Shown here: one piece after another, positions 1-9,366 of the stretch
Numbering within the stretch: the stretch's first letter is position 1
Layout: every line of letters begins with the position of its first letter
Assembly (NCBI RefSeq): GCF_025602895.1
Contig: NW_026516233.1
Coordinates: 248,001 to 312,000, forward strand
Length of the DNA: 64,000 nucleotides
Direction of reading: 5' to 3'
DNA from: Polychytrium aggregatum
Lineage: Eukaryota; Chytridiomycota; Chytridiomycetes; Polychytriales
Position numbers and translations under genes: made by a program
The notes under the pieces: model-generated
Databases searched by the model: none
Told to the model about the DNA's origin: nothing
Seen by the model: the letters and a program-made list of their open reading frames with translations, nothing else

Positions 1-6
1 ATTCAT
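1..6 (-). CDS. Non-LTR retrotransposon ORF2 start (copy 1, runs off the window)
   Basis: Only the ATG and the next bases are inside the window. The start codon overlaps the ORF1 stop as ATGA, the same arrangement as in the complete copy (22523-22526). By homology the missing part should encode endonuclease and reverse transcriptase. Confidence 0.5.
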
Positions 7-1385
7 TGATGGGATTGGGGTTCTGTGCGTCCGCCCATCGCGGGGCGGCCTGTTCTTCCTTGGGCGATCTCACGGGCCCTGGAGGTGATTTGCTCGGCAA
101 TGTCGGGGTCGTCGAGCTTGCGCTGGTAGACTGTGGCCGTGAGAAGATCCCTGGACTCGGCACATATCTTGGCTGCGCGTTCAATGTAATTCTTGATTTG
201 CATCTTCTTGGTGTTTCTTTCCTCTTCGGTGAAGTTCTTGACATCCACGCCTGGGATCTCTGTGAACTTCCAGCTTTTGATGAGCTTGAGGAACTGTTCT
301 TTGTAACTGGCGTCCCTGAGGATGAATTCGCTTGTGTGTCGGTCGACGAAGCTAATGTTCAGGATTTGGTTCGTCGGGAAGCCTGCCAGCTTGAACGCCT
401 GTCTGACAGCCTTGTAGCTTCCTCTCGGGATTCCCCTGACGTAGACCCATGTGGCACTGTCGATCTTGGTCTTCATGGGGCCTTCTTCGATTGCGGCCTT
501 GGCTCGGATCATTCTGAAGGGGGTGGCGACCTTGGGAACGATCCATTTGCCGTCGTCTGGGTTTCGGCCTCTGAGCACCGCTCCAATGGCACTGATTCTC
601 TTCTCAGTATCGTTTTCCAGGGTGACCTTCTCCAGGGCCTCGAGCCGGTTGGCGGTGACGGTCCTGGCGCTGGCGTGTGTAACCTTGCGGGCACCACGCG
701 CGGCGGCGGCAGCAAAGGTGTCCGGTGGGGGAGCGCGTTTCTCCTCAGACGCGTGATTGGTGTAGCACACGAGTGCCTCTACCGCCTCAGTGGCGATGGC
801 CTTGAGCTTGTTGACTCCTTCAGGGCTGGAGAGGTCAAGCTGCTGGATCAGCTGCTTCATTTCTTGTGCTCTCTTGGCGCTTGTCAGTGGCTGGCGCCGC
901 GTCTTGTGGCTACGGCCATCACAGACTCGGGCCCCGACCGTGTTGGCGTCGCCGAGGGACACCCGTTGGTTGAAGGCTTGAATGTTGTCCGCAGTGCGGG
1001 TCATTAGTCCCCAAAAGGCGAGGACGGGGAAGCGCTGGCCGCACTCCTTAATCTTGGCCGGGTTGTCAGGGCTCATCATGTTGTTCTTGCACACGATGTC
1101 GTGGTCGTCTTGGTCGAGGTGCCATGAGGCCTGCTTCCTGTCTGCACAGCGTGAGCAGCGGACCCTGTGGCCTCGGAGTGCAAAGACCAAGCGGAATCGA
1201 CGGTAAGTGATCTCGTCGAAGGTGAGTGACATGTAGTCGGCCTCACAGGCTTCGCCCCTTTCTTCCTTGGCTGCAATTTCGATGGCCCAGTTCTTCTCGG
1301 CCTCGACATCGGGAGGGTTGGGGTACATTTCGGAGTCTCCGTAGAGCTCCTCGATCGTTGTTTCGATCGGCTTCTGGCCACTGGG
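3..1385 (-). CDS. Non-LTR retrotransposon ORF1, 3' part (copy 1, interrupted)
   Basis: This is the C-terminal part of an ORF1 protein, about 460 codons. It aligns along its length with the intact ORF1 at 20910-22526: both carry PNPPDV, DITYRRFR-like, C..C-type (RCSRC) and ESRDLLTATVYQRK-like blocks. The reading frame runs in from 1385, where a Ty3/gypsy element begins. The 5' part of the same ORF lies at 6858-7034. Removing the element and one copy of the 5-bp duplication gives one continuous frame of 1560 nt (519 aa). The stop TGA (complement of 3-5) overlaps the ATG of ORF2 (complement of 4-6), which runs off the left edge. The role is inferred: an RNA-binding nucleocapsid-like protein of the element. 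Confidence 0.85.
   Translation of the reverse strand, partial: PSGQKPIETTIEELYGDSEMYPNPPDVEAEKNWAIEIAAKEERGEACEADYMSLTFDEITYRRFRLVFALRGHRVRCSRCADRKQASWHLDQDDHDIVCKNNMMSPDNPAKIKECGQRFPVLAFWGLMTRTADNIQAFNQRVSLGDANTVGARVCDGRSHKTRRQPLTSAKRAQEMKQLIQQLDLSSPEGVNKLKAIATEAVEALVCYTNHASEEKRAPPPDTFAAAAARGARKVTHASARTVTANRLEALEKVTLENDTEKRISAIGAVLRGRNPDDGKWIVPKVATPFRMIRAKAAIEEGPMKTKIDSATWVYVRGIPRGSYKAVRQAFKLAGFPTNQILNISFVDRHTSEFILRDASYKEQFLKLIKSWKFTEIPGVDVKNFTEEERNTKKMQIKNYIERAAKICAESRDLLTATVYQRKLDDPDIAEQITSRAREIAQGRTGRPAMGGRTEPQSHQ
1381..1385. repeat. Target-site duplication CTGGG, left copy
   Basis: CTGGG is repeated at 6853-6857. Five base pairs is the usual duplication size for Ty3/gypsy integrases. 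Excising the element plus one copy rejoins ORF1 in frame. Confidence 0.9.
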
Positions 1386-1694
1386 TGTAGGAGATGGTAT
1401 CTCCGACGCTGTGCTGCGCGTACTGCGCGTACTGCGCGGCGCAGTGGGTCGTGACCTGTGCTGCGCTTTGCGTTTTCACGCACCGCAGGCAGGCCACCGC
1501 AGGGTATACCTGCGGGTTGCCCCCGTTCCCCCCGTTTGTCTGGAGTTCGGTTTTATCGTGAATAAACGTAAGTGCTCCCCGAGCTCACCCGTCCGCTAGA
1601 GTAGCCTAGCACCGCCCTGTTCTGCCCCGTCCTGTCTTGTCTTGTACCCCCTCCCTCCCCGTCTTGCCCCAACGTCCCAGTAGTGGACGTTACA
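1386..1694 (+). repeat. 5' LTR of the chromovirus
   Basis: The repeat begins TGTAGG and ends TTACA (TG...CA ends). It carries an AATAAA polyadenylation-type signal at 1561-1566 and a pyrimidine-rich 3' part. It also contains a short tandem of GCGCGTACT near its start. I see no difference from the right LTR at 6544-6852. Confidence 0.93.
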
Positions 1695-1712
1695 TGGTAG
1701 CATCGGAAATCC
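1695..1712 (+). promoter_or_regulatory. Primer-binding site
   Basis: It begins immediately after the LTR with TGGTAGC. This is complementary to a tRNA 3' end of the form GCTACCA, as in the initiator-tRNA sites of yeast Ty elements. Which tRNA is used cannot be settled without this organism's initiator tRNA. Confidence 0.6.
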
Positions 1713-1816
1713 TCGTCTTGTTTTCGTCCTGTTTGTCCTCTTTCTAGATCCTCAAGCTGGATCCCGCCTCTCTTGCCGACCGACTCTCCTCTCTGTCCCT
1801 GGAGCCTGCCCCTGCC

Positions 1817-2638
1817 ATGAGCAACCCCCGCCCACTTCCGGAAGCCTTCCTCAAGACCTTCCGTGCCCCAGTGTTTACTGGGAAGAGCCGCTCCTCCTCG
1901 GTGGAGGACTGGCTGCAGCAACTCGAGGACTACCTCGATGCTGCCCAAGTCGCCCCCACCCACCACATCGTCGCCGCCAAGCTCTGCTTAAAGGACCAGG
2001 CGTACCGTTGGTACCGCCGCCAAGGGTTCGACGAGCAGAGCGAAGGTGTGTTTGACGACTTCAAGGACCGCCTCCGTCGCCGCTTCGGCAGCCCCAATGC
2101 TGAACTCATTGCCCGTGACAAGCTATACTCTCTCGTGCAGCGTGGTTCTGTGACCCGCTACATCGAGGAGTTTGAAGACCTCTCCTCCCAGATTGAGGAG
2201 CTGGGCTCTGCTGATGCGATGTACCTCTTCCAGAAGGGCCTCAAGCCCAAGATCAGAGAGTACATCGCCAGCAACCCTGATGCCCGCAAGTCCCTGGACG
2301 TGATGATGGACGTTGCCGAGAACCTCGACAACGTCCAGTACCATGGCCGCCAGTTCTACCCGCAGCTGGCAGGCGGCCATCGGTCTCATCACGTCCCAGC
2401 CCGTCCGCCTCGCCCGGCCCCGCCCGCAAGACCCATGCCTGAGCCCATGGACGTTGACGTCAACGCCATGGAGGCTCGTGGCCCTCCCCGCTCCCGGTTC
2501 CAGCAAGCTGCCACTGTCTCCCCCAAGGACAGACAGAAGCAGGAGGACCTCCGCCATGGTTCCTGCTTCTTCTGTCACCGACCGGGACACCAGGCCAAGG
2601 AGTGCCCCATGAAGTCGGGAAACGGCCGACCCTACTAG
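1817..2638 (+). CDS. gag: Gag polyprotein of the chromovirus
   Basis: A 273-aa structural protein. The N-terminal half resembles the retrotransposon gag domain ([14 protein letters not shown], then a [14 protein letters not shown]-like block and a RRRFGSPN-like block). A Pro-rich linker follows at about residues 190-220. Near the C-terminus is a CCHC zinc knuckle C-x2-C-x4-H-x4-C (residues 250-263), which binds RNA in this family. The stop TAG at 2636-2638 lies inside a hairpin and 13 nt after a slippery heptamer, so most ribosomes would end here and a minority would continue into pol. Confidence 0.92.
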   Translation: MSNPRPLPEAFLKTFRAPVFTGKSRSSSVEDWLQQLEDYLDAAQVAPTHHIVAAKLCLKDQAYRWYRRQGFDEQSEGVFDDFKDRLRRRFGSPNAELIARDKLYSLVQRGSVTRYIEEFEDLSSQIEELGSADAMYLFQKGLKPKIREYIASNPDARKSLDVMMDVAENLDNVQYHGRQFYPQLAGGHRSHHVPARPPRPAPPARPMPEPMDVDVNAMEARGPPRSRFQQAATVSPKDRQKQEDLRHGSCFFCHRPGHQAKECPMKSGNGRPY

Positions 2639-2660
2639 GTGGCTCTGGAGCCCTAGTAGG
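2617..2660 (+). promoter_or_regulatory. Programmed -1 ribosomal frameshift signal
   Basis: The heptamer G GGA AAC (2617-2623) is in the gag frame as X XXY YYZ. After a 7-nt spacer comes a perfect 9-bp stem, CCTACTAGG (2631-2639) with CCTAGTAGG (2652-2660). A small inner GCT/AGC stem (2642-2644/2649-2651) extends it. The gag stop is in the 5' arm. The pol frame is -1 relative to gag and open through this region. Confidence 0.85.
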
Positions 2661-5600
2661 AGACCAACGCCGTGGATTGCTCAATGCAGTCCACGCGTCT
2701 CCAGAGGAAGTTCACCTCGCCCCCTCCCCCGAAGGAGAAACAAACCAAGTGTTGTGCGTCGTGCGAGAGGTGCATGGTGGCGCAAGCCGCCTGCCTCTCC
2801 ACGAACGTGAAGAGAAAACCAAAATTGAAAACCAAAACAAAAAAGAAAATCAAGAACCCTTGAGGGACAGGACCGCCTGTGCCCTCACCCCTGTCAAGTC
2901 GTGTGTGTCGGATGCTTCCGACATGTGTCCGCAAGCCGTGGACGTCGTGTGCAATGGCGTGCTGACGCCGCAGGCCCCCGCAATGGCCGAACCCTATCCA
3001 AAATGTCCGAGTGGCCGTGATGAAGCCAACCAAGACCAAGTGTCGCCCGTTCCCCCAAGTCAAGTCATGGTGCAGGAGGCTGTGCAGGAGGACCATGAAG
3101 AGTCCCTGCTGTACCTCCCTGCCACCGTCCAAGGTCACACCGTCCGAATGATGGTGGACTCTGGAGCAAGCTGCAACTTTGTCAGCAGACGCTTGCTCCA
3201 GGAGCTCAACATACATGCAACCAAGAAGAAGTCGCCGATGAGTGTGGCGCTTGCAGACGATCGTGTGCAGCAGTGCACACACCAAGTGGTCCTGCGAGTG
3301 GCCCTCCATCCCAAGTACCATCCTGTCCTGTTGTTCCAAGTGATCGACACCAAGTTCGATGCCATCCTCGGCATGAGCTGGCTTGCTCGTGCCGAGCCGA
3401 CTCCAGTCGTCGACTGGAAAGGCCGCACTGTCCGTGTTGGCCCTGACATTGTCCTGCAGGGCATGGCCTCACCCAACATGCCACCTCTCCTCTCAGCCAT
3501 GCAATTCAAGAGGCTGATCAAGAAGGACACGTCGTTCCTCTGTGTCGTGCGTGAGGTCGACGACACCGACCAAGCCGGTCCCGGTCCCCCGCCTGTGGTG
3601 ACCAAGCTGCTCGACGAGTACAAGGACGTATTCCCCGACCAGTTGCCACAATGCCTGCCACCCCAACGCACCGTCGATCATCGCATCGACATCGAACCAG
3701 GCTCGTCGCCTCCGTCAAGACCGACGTACCAACTGTCGCTGACGGAGATGGACGAACTCAAGCGCCAGTTGGATGACCTCCTCGCCCATGGGTTCATCCG
3801 CCCGAGCCAGTCACCGTATGGTGCACCAGTGCTCTTTGTCAAGAAGAAAGAAGGTGATCTCAGGATGTGCGTCGACTATCGCGCACTAAACAAACAGACC
3901 ATCAAGAACACCTACCCGTTGCCCAGGATCGACGAGTTGATGGATCGTCTGAGTGGAGCAAAGGTCTTTAGCAAGATAGACCTCCGCTCAGGCTACCATC
4001 AGATCCGCATCCACGAGGATGATGTCCACAAGACCGCCTTCAGGACTCGCTACGGACTGTACGAGTTCCTAGTGCTGCCGTTCGGATTGACGAACGCACC
4101 TGCCACGTTCATGCAGCTGATGAACGATGTGTTCCGCCAAGAGCTCGACAACTCTGTCATCGTGTACCTGGATGATATCCTTGTGTACAGCAAGGATGAA
4201 GCGACCCATGAAGGTCATGTCGCCCGCGTGCTGGCCAAGCTACGCGAGCACAAGTTGTATGCCAAACTGTCCAAGTGTGAGTTCTTCAAGAATCAAGTCC
4301 CGTTCCTGGGACACGTTGTCTCAGGAAGAGGAATCGAAGTCGACCCCGCCAAGGTCAAGTCTGTGGTCGAGTGGCCGCCGCTCGCATGCGTCTCTGACGT
4401 GCAGTCGTTTCTCGGTCTCGTCAACTACTACCGCCGATTCATCCCCGATCTGGCGCGCACTGCCGGTCCACTCACAGACCTACTCCGCAAAGAGTGCCCC
4501 TTCGTGTGGGACCACCCACAACGCCAAGCGTTCGAGACCCTCAAGCACGCCTTGACGAACGCTCCTGTCCTCGCTGTGTTCGACCCGAACACGGATGTCT
4601 CCGTGCACACCGACGCCTCCGACTTTGCGGTGGGAGCTGTTTTGATGCAGGAGGGAAGGCCCGTTGCCTTCGAGTCGCGCAAACTGTCCCAACACGAGAT
4701 CAACTATCCCGTGCACGAGAAGGAGCAGCTTGCGATCATCTACGCGCTGCAGAAGTTCCGAGTGTACCTCCACGGTACCGCCAAGCCCTTCAAGATTGTG
4801 ACGGACCACCAGTCACTGCGTTACCTCGACACCAAGAAGAACCTGAGCCGACGCCAAGCGCGATGGATGGAGTTCCTCGCCGAGTACAACTACGAGGTTG
4901 TATACCAGAAAGGCAAACTCAATGTGGTGCCTGACGCACTGTCCCGACGCCCCGACTACCAATTGGCGTCACTGTACGAGTCGACTGTCAGTGTCGACAA
5001 CACGATGCTGGATGTTGTCCGAGACAACATCGCCAACGACAAACAGTTCGGAGAACTGTTCCGAAAGGTGTCTAAGCTCCCCAAGGACGACGAATCATCC
5101 GAGTACACAGTGCGTGATGGCCTGCTCCTCCTGAAGAAGGACAGCCGTGTCTGTGTGCCGGACATTCCGTCGTTGAAGACCAAGTTGCTCCAAGAGGTCC
5201 ACGACTCGCCCCTCGCTGGACACTTTGGAGTCGAGAAGACATACGACCGACTGGCCAAAGTCGCATACTGGCCTGGAATGAAGCGCACCGTCGAGAAGTA
5301 CATCGAGTCCTGCCATACCTGCAAGATGGTCAAGTCACGCACGACCCGAGAGCAAGGATTGCTGCAACCCCTGCCTGTTCCCGACCGCCCCTGGACCAGC
5401 ATGTCCATGGATCTCATCACGCATCTACCGACGACCAAGTTGGACCACGATGCAATCGCTGTCTTTGTCGACAGGTTCAGCAAGATGGCACACTTTGTGC
5501 CGTGCCAGACGACATGCTCCGCGCCTGACCTTGCACTGCTGTTCTTCAAGCATGTGTTCAAGCACCACGGCCTCCCAAAGTCCATCGTCAGTGATCGAGA

Positions 5601-6534
5601 CCCCCGATTCACCTCCTTGTTTTGGACAAGTCTGTTCGACCATCTCGGCACCAAGCTGAACATGTCAACCTCGCACCACCAACAAACGGATGGACAGTCC
5701 GAGCGGACGATCCGCACCCTCGAGCAATACCTGAGGACATACGCCTCGACCAGCCAAGACGACTGGGACATACAGCTGAGTCATGCAGAGTTTGCATACA
5801 ACACCGCCAAGTCGAGCACAACTGGCTTGAGCCCCTTTGAGGCGCTCTACGGATTCCAGCCTGATGTTCCCACCTCCTTGACACTGACCGAGTCCACGGC
5901 TGGATTGCCTCCCAAACCAAGTGCCTTTGTCAAAGATCATCAAGTCCGACACAAGATGATCGCCGACGCGCTCACGGATGCGCAACAAGTGATGGCGAAG
6001 TACTACGACCGCCGACACCAGGATGTCTCCTTTGAAGTTGGAGACCTTGTCTACCTGGACGCCGACAACATCAAGGTCCCCGAAGCCCAGTCAAAGAAGT
6101 TGTTGCCCAAGTACCGAGGACCGTTCAAGATAGCGGCCCGACCCAGTCCCCTCAACTACCTGTTGGACTTGCCACCTGGAAGCAAGCTCCATCCTGTCTT
6201 CCATGTGTCCAAGCTGCGTCGCCACACGACCCGCAGTCCAGCACAGTTCCCCGACGCCGACGAAGGTGTCCCGGACGACGCACCACTGGAAGACGACCTC
6301 GGACAATACTATACTCAAGAATATGAAGTCGAAAGGATCGTGAGGCACAAGAAAGTGGCTGATGGGTCACTTCGGTTTTATGTCAAGTGGGTTGGTTACC
6401 CACACTCGGGCAACACATGGCAAACACTGGAGGACTTGTCCCATGCACCCGAGGAGCTGAGTAAATACGGTAAACACCTCGAGGAGCCCCAAATAAAGAG
6501 CACACGCAGGGCTCCTCGCAGGAAGCCTTCTTAA
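2618..6534 (+). CDS. pol: Pol polyprotein: protease, RT, RNase H, integrase, chromodomain
   Basis: The open frame counted from 2602 is 1310 codons, but expression is probably as a Gag-Pol fusion by -1 frameshift at 2617-2623, because no ATG suits the start. Residues are numbered from 2602. A retropepsin has DSGA near 186. Reverse transcriptase has YLDD at 522-525. RNase H has TDASDF near 671. Integrase has an HHCC zinc finger from about 867 and a D937-D998-E1034 triad with the D-x35-E spacing of the family. The C-terminal chromodomain from about 1241 (YEVERIV ... YVKWVGY ... TWQ) would bind methylated histone tails and direct integration. All catalytic residues I can check are present. Confidence 0.93.
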
Positions 6535-6543
6535 GTGTGGGAG
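6535..6543 (+). promoter_or_regulatory. Polypurine tract
   Basis: A purine-rich stretch (GTGTGGGAG) lies between the pol stop and the 3' LTR, in the place where plus-strand priming occurs in LTR elements. It is short and interrupted by T. Confidence 0.6.
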
Positions 6544-6852
6544 TGTAGGAGATGGTATCTCCGACGCTGTGCTGCGCGTACTGCGCGTACTGCGCGGCGC
6601 AGTGGGTCGTGACCTGTGCTGCGCTTTGCGTTTTCACGCACCGCAGGCAGGCCACCGCAGGGTATACCTGCGGGTTGCCCCCGTTCCCCCCGTTTGTCTG
6701 GAGTTCGGTTTTATCGTGAATAAACGTAAGTGCTCCCCGAGCTCACCCGTCCGCTAGAGTAGCCTAGCACCGCCCTGTTCTGCCCCGTCCTGTCTTGTCT
6801 TGTACCCCCTCCCTCCCCGTCTTGCCCCAACGTCCCAGTAGTGGACGTTACA
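6544..6852 (+). repeat. 3' LTR of the chromovirus
   Basis: This is a 309-bp direct copy of 1386-1694, followed at once by the second CTGGG duplication. Confidence 0.93.
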
Positions 6853-6857
6853 CTGGG
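6853..6857. repeat. Target-site duplication CTGGG, right copy
   Basis: Pairs with 1381-1385. Confidence 0.9.
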
Positions 6858-7034
6858 GACTATGGGCTGGGAGACTTCTTGGCCATCGCCTCTGCGTTTC
6901 TTGGGCGTGGGCTGATCCGTGAGATCGATTGTTTCGGCCTGAGCTTGGGCCTCAGGGGGTGCTCTGGAGGGTCCAGGGACACTGTCATGGACGTCTACGG
7001 CCATTTCGGGGGCAGGCGAGTCGTCGGGGGGCAT
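6858..7034 (-). CDS. Non-LTR retrotransposon ORF1, 5' part (copy 1)
   Basis: This is the N-terminal 59 codons of the interrupted ORF1, starting at the ATG complementary to 7032-7034. The MPPDDSP start and the PTPKKRR basic patch parallel the N-terminus (MPPTQTA ... PTKKHRR) of the intact copy at 20910. The frame enters the right LTR at 6852 and is restored after excision. The 97 nt between this ATG and the tRNA-Ala gene at 7132 is the element's 5' leader. It matches the first 17 nt of the other copy's leader at about 12 positions. Confidence 0.85.
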
Positions 7035-7131
7035 GGTTGATACCGGGTTAGTTTTGTTGGTAGGCAATGGGAGGGCAGTAATTCAAAAGGTGCGTCCGCG
7101 GAACACTCGATAACGAGATCGGGGCAAACCT

Positions 7132-7204
7132 GGGGAATTAGCTCAGATGGTAGAGCGCTCGCTTAGCATGCGAGAGGCACGGGGATCGATACCCCGATTC
7201 TCCA
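7132..7204 (+). tRNA. tRNA-Ala(AGC)
   Basis: A 73-nt cloverleaf. The acceptor stem GGGGAAT pairs with ATTCTCC, the D arm is TAGCTCAGATGG, and the anticodon arm CTCGC-TTAGCAT-GCGAG gives AGC. The T arm contains GATCGATACC and the discriminator base is A. Its 5' end directly abuts the 5' end of the minus-strand non-LTR retrotransposon. Confidence 0.95.
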
Positions 7205-7212
7205 CTTTCACT

Positions 7213-7285
7213 GCCCGGCTAGCTCAATCGGTAGAGCGTGAGACTCTTAATCTCAAGGTTGTGGGTTCGACCCCCACGTTGGGCG
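7213..7285 (+). tRNA. tRNA-Lys(CTT)
   Basis: Acceptor stem GCCCGGC pairs with GTTGGGC, and the anticodon loop CTCTTAA gives CTT. The T loop is TTCGACC and the discriminator is G. It lies 8 nt after tRNA-Ala on the same strand and may be co-transcribed. Confidence 0.95.
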
Positions 7286-9366
7286 CTAAATGTTCTTTTG
7301 CTGTTTATGCCTTCCGCTGTCTGGTTCATCGTGAAACGTACTCCCGTTGATGATGTAGATGTAATTCTCCCAACCTTTGGTCCATCTTCTTGACCGTCCT
7401 CACCTCTGTATTTTTTTTTACCTCATTTCCATATCAGATTCAAAGCCATCAGCCCCTTGTCGACCCTCGTCGCTCGGGGTCACCGGGTCGGTTGAGAAAA
7501 GAGAAAACGAGTACAAAGGCCGGCTTTCCTTGTTTTGCCCCTCTCTCTCATAGTCTCCCATCGTCTCTGGACCTTCCACCAGGCCTTGACCGTGTCGAAT
7601 GGCCTTAGTACTCTGCCGAGAGTCCTCTGCAGTATTTCGACATCCGGGTCTTGTCGGTCGAGCATTTGCGCGCCCTGTCGTTTATAGTCATCATCCATGA
7701 TGGTCCCATCAAGCAGCTAGTCCACTGTCCCGATGCTCTCACGACTACTCTCGTTCCACCCGGGATATCTGAGTTTGAGGATGCCAACGAGGCATCTGAT
7801 CCATCTTCTCTTGTCGATGTGCTTCTGTGTGCTGCCGTTGTCCACCAAAACAACCTCACCGCTGTCATCAACGATCGGCAAGGCAGCACATGGGCTGTGG
7901 TTTATATATGTTTCAACTCGCCTATGGGCGAGCACAGAACGAAGAGAGGAGCCATCTCGGAACCACTCTCCCCAACTCCAATCTGGGACTCGGTGGCGGG
8001 AGGTGTTCTTCCAGGGGCTCCAGTCGCTCCTGGACACAATCGTGTCTGTCACTGCTCTTTTCCCACTCTTGTTTCCACTCGCACTCGCATTAATCCTCTG
8101 TTTTGTTTTGTAAACGCGCCTTTATCCGTTGCTTAGGTATCGGATATACTATGTCAATTCCGGTCGCTCGAGCATTTTCGCTTATCGGAGCCCGGTCTAA
8201 TTATCCATATCCACTTGCGGTGTATCGGTTCATATTTGTTCAGTACCCCACAGCCCAAGTTTTCTTTACTCTCGATACTCTTCGCCTCCAGTATTGCAAC
8301 AATGGGATCTTTGGTGGCCAGAGGCGTGACTGAGGAATTTCCAAGCATCGATAGCGTTTGACCCTTGCGGAGTCGAATCCTGATGCGAGCTTGCACTTCA
8401 CCTCACTTCACCTCGCCTCACTCACAACCATAATGACACGTGCTTCATTCACCATCTGCGATGGTTGCACCGTTATTTGGGATATAGATATTCCTCACAT
8501 TTATTGTATCTAACTTAATTATTGGTGGTATGAAGCCCCATAATTCCAGTTAATTTGCATAAGGAGTCACTCCATAATATCGAGGTAACCTTGATATCGT
8601 ACATGTTTCCTTGAATCCATATTTCTCTCTCAATATCTTGTGACCTCAGCACGTGAACTAAATTTTCTTATTCGATTCAATCCAAAGCTTTACACCGGTA
8701 CCTCAGTAGAGGCTATGCTCGTCCCTAGGTTTTTGAATAACACGCCTTCCAACAAAAGCAGATTACAAGTCTCATGAGACCGATAATTCGGTTACTTCAT
8801 TCCCTCCCCCTTCCAAAAAATATTAGCACAAGAAAGGGCTCTGGTTGATATTGTGGACACTCAGGGACATTGCTGTCATGTTTTGTTCCCATCAAGCTGC
8901 TTCATTGAGACGGAGCACCCGAAAGTGATAATTATTGCACAGCTCTCACAGGTTTCCTGTTCGTTCGGTTTGGGCCATCATTTTCTCATGCTCCTCACTG
9001 GTTCAATCACATCGTCTTGTGGCGCATTGTTATCGTGTTGGCGCCAGCTGGTCAAGCTTGTTATGGTTCTCTGCTCAGCGAAAACCAGCGATTGTAATCA
9101 ATTCGCAGCAGGAGCTGGCCGAGACACGTTGCCTGTGGTGATGAATTTCTAACCCCCGAGAACGTTCGAAATAAAAATGCGACCTTTGAATCAAATTCCT
9201 TCAGGAGCATAGAGAAGTTGATCAATTATTAATCATCTCTGATCACTAACCCTGTCCGATATCAATATCCATTCAAAGTCGAAGTGCACAATACAGTTCG
9301 ATATTAACCGGATCGCGAGTGGCGTCTAGAATCATCGCACTCAAATCCGCTCATATTCTCATCGCT
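7286..9366. other. Mostly empty AT-rich region with one doubtful coding stretch
   Basis: About 2 kb with no convincing gene. One minus-strand stretch near 7860-8050 reads like part of a CBS-type domain (AALPIVDDSGEVVLVD), with another open stretch at 8154-8396. I could not join them into a credible exon chain. From 8400 to 9366 base composition is clearly AT-rich and no frame is coding-like. Confidence 0.3.

Larger units (their letters stand above)
1386..6852 (+). mobile_element. Complete Ty3/gypsy chromovirus LTR retrotransposon
   Basis: The element is 5467 bp and has two 309-bp LTRs that look identical by eye, a primer-binding site, gag, pol with a C-terminal chromodomain, and a purine tract. 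It is flanked by a 5-bp target-site duplication CTGGG (1381-1385 and 6853-6857). It sits in ORF1 of a non-LTR retrotransposon on the opposite strand. Both coding regions are open and the LTRs show no differences, so the insertion is recent and the element may still be active. Domain order protease-RT-RNase H-integrase-chromodomain places it among the Metaviridae chromoviruses. Confidence 0.95.

Noticed and set aside
6-1007. 333-codon plus-strand open frame
   Set aside because: It is the antisense shadow of the retrotransposon ORF1, which has a homologue at 20910-22526.
2602-2604. GTG as an independent start for pol
   Set aside because: A slippery heptamer and hairpin in the right frame explain expression as a Gag-Pol fusion better than a GTG start in a eukaryote.
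7651-8396. AMPK-gamma/SNF4-type CBS gene
   Set aside because: One short stretch resembles a CBS domain, but the neighbouring frames could not be joined and no other family motif appears. It is left as a doubtful region.
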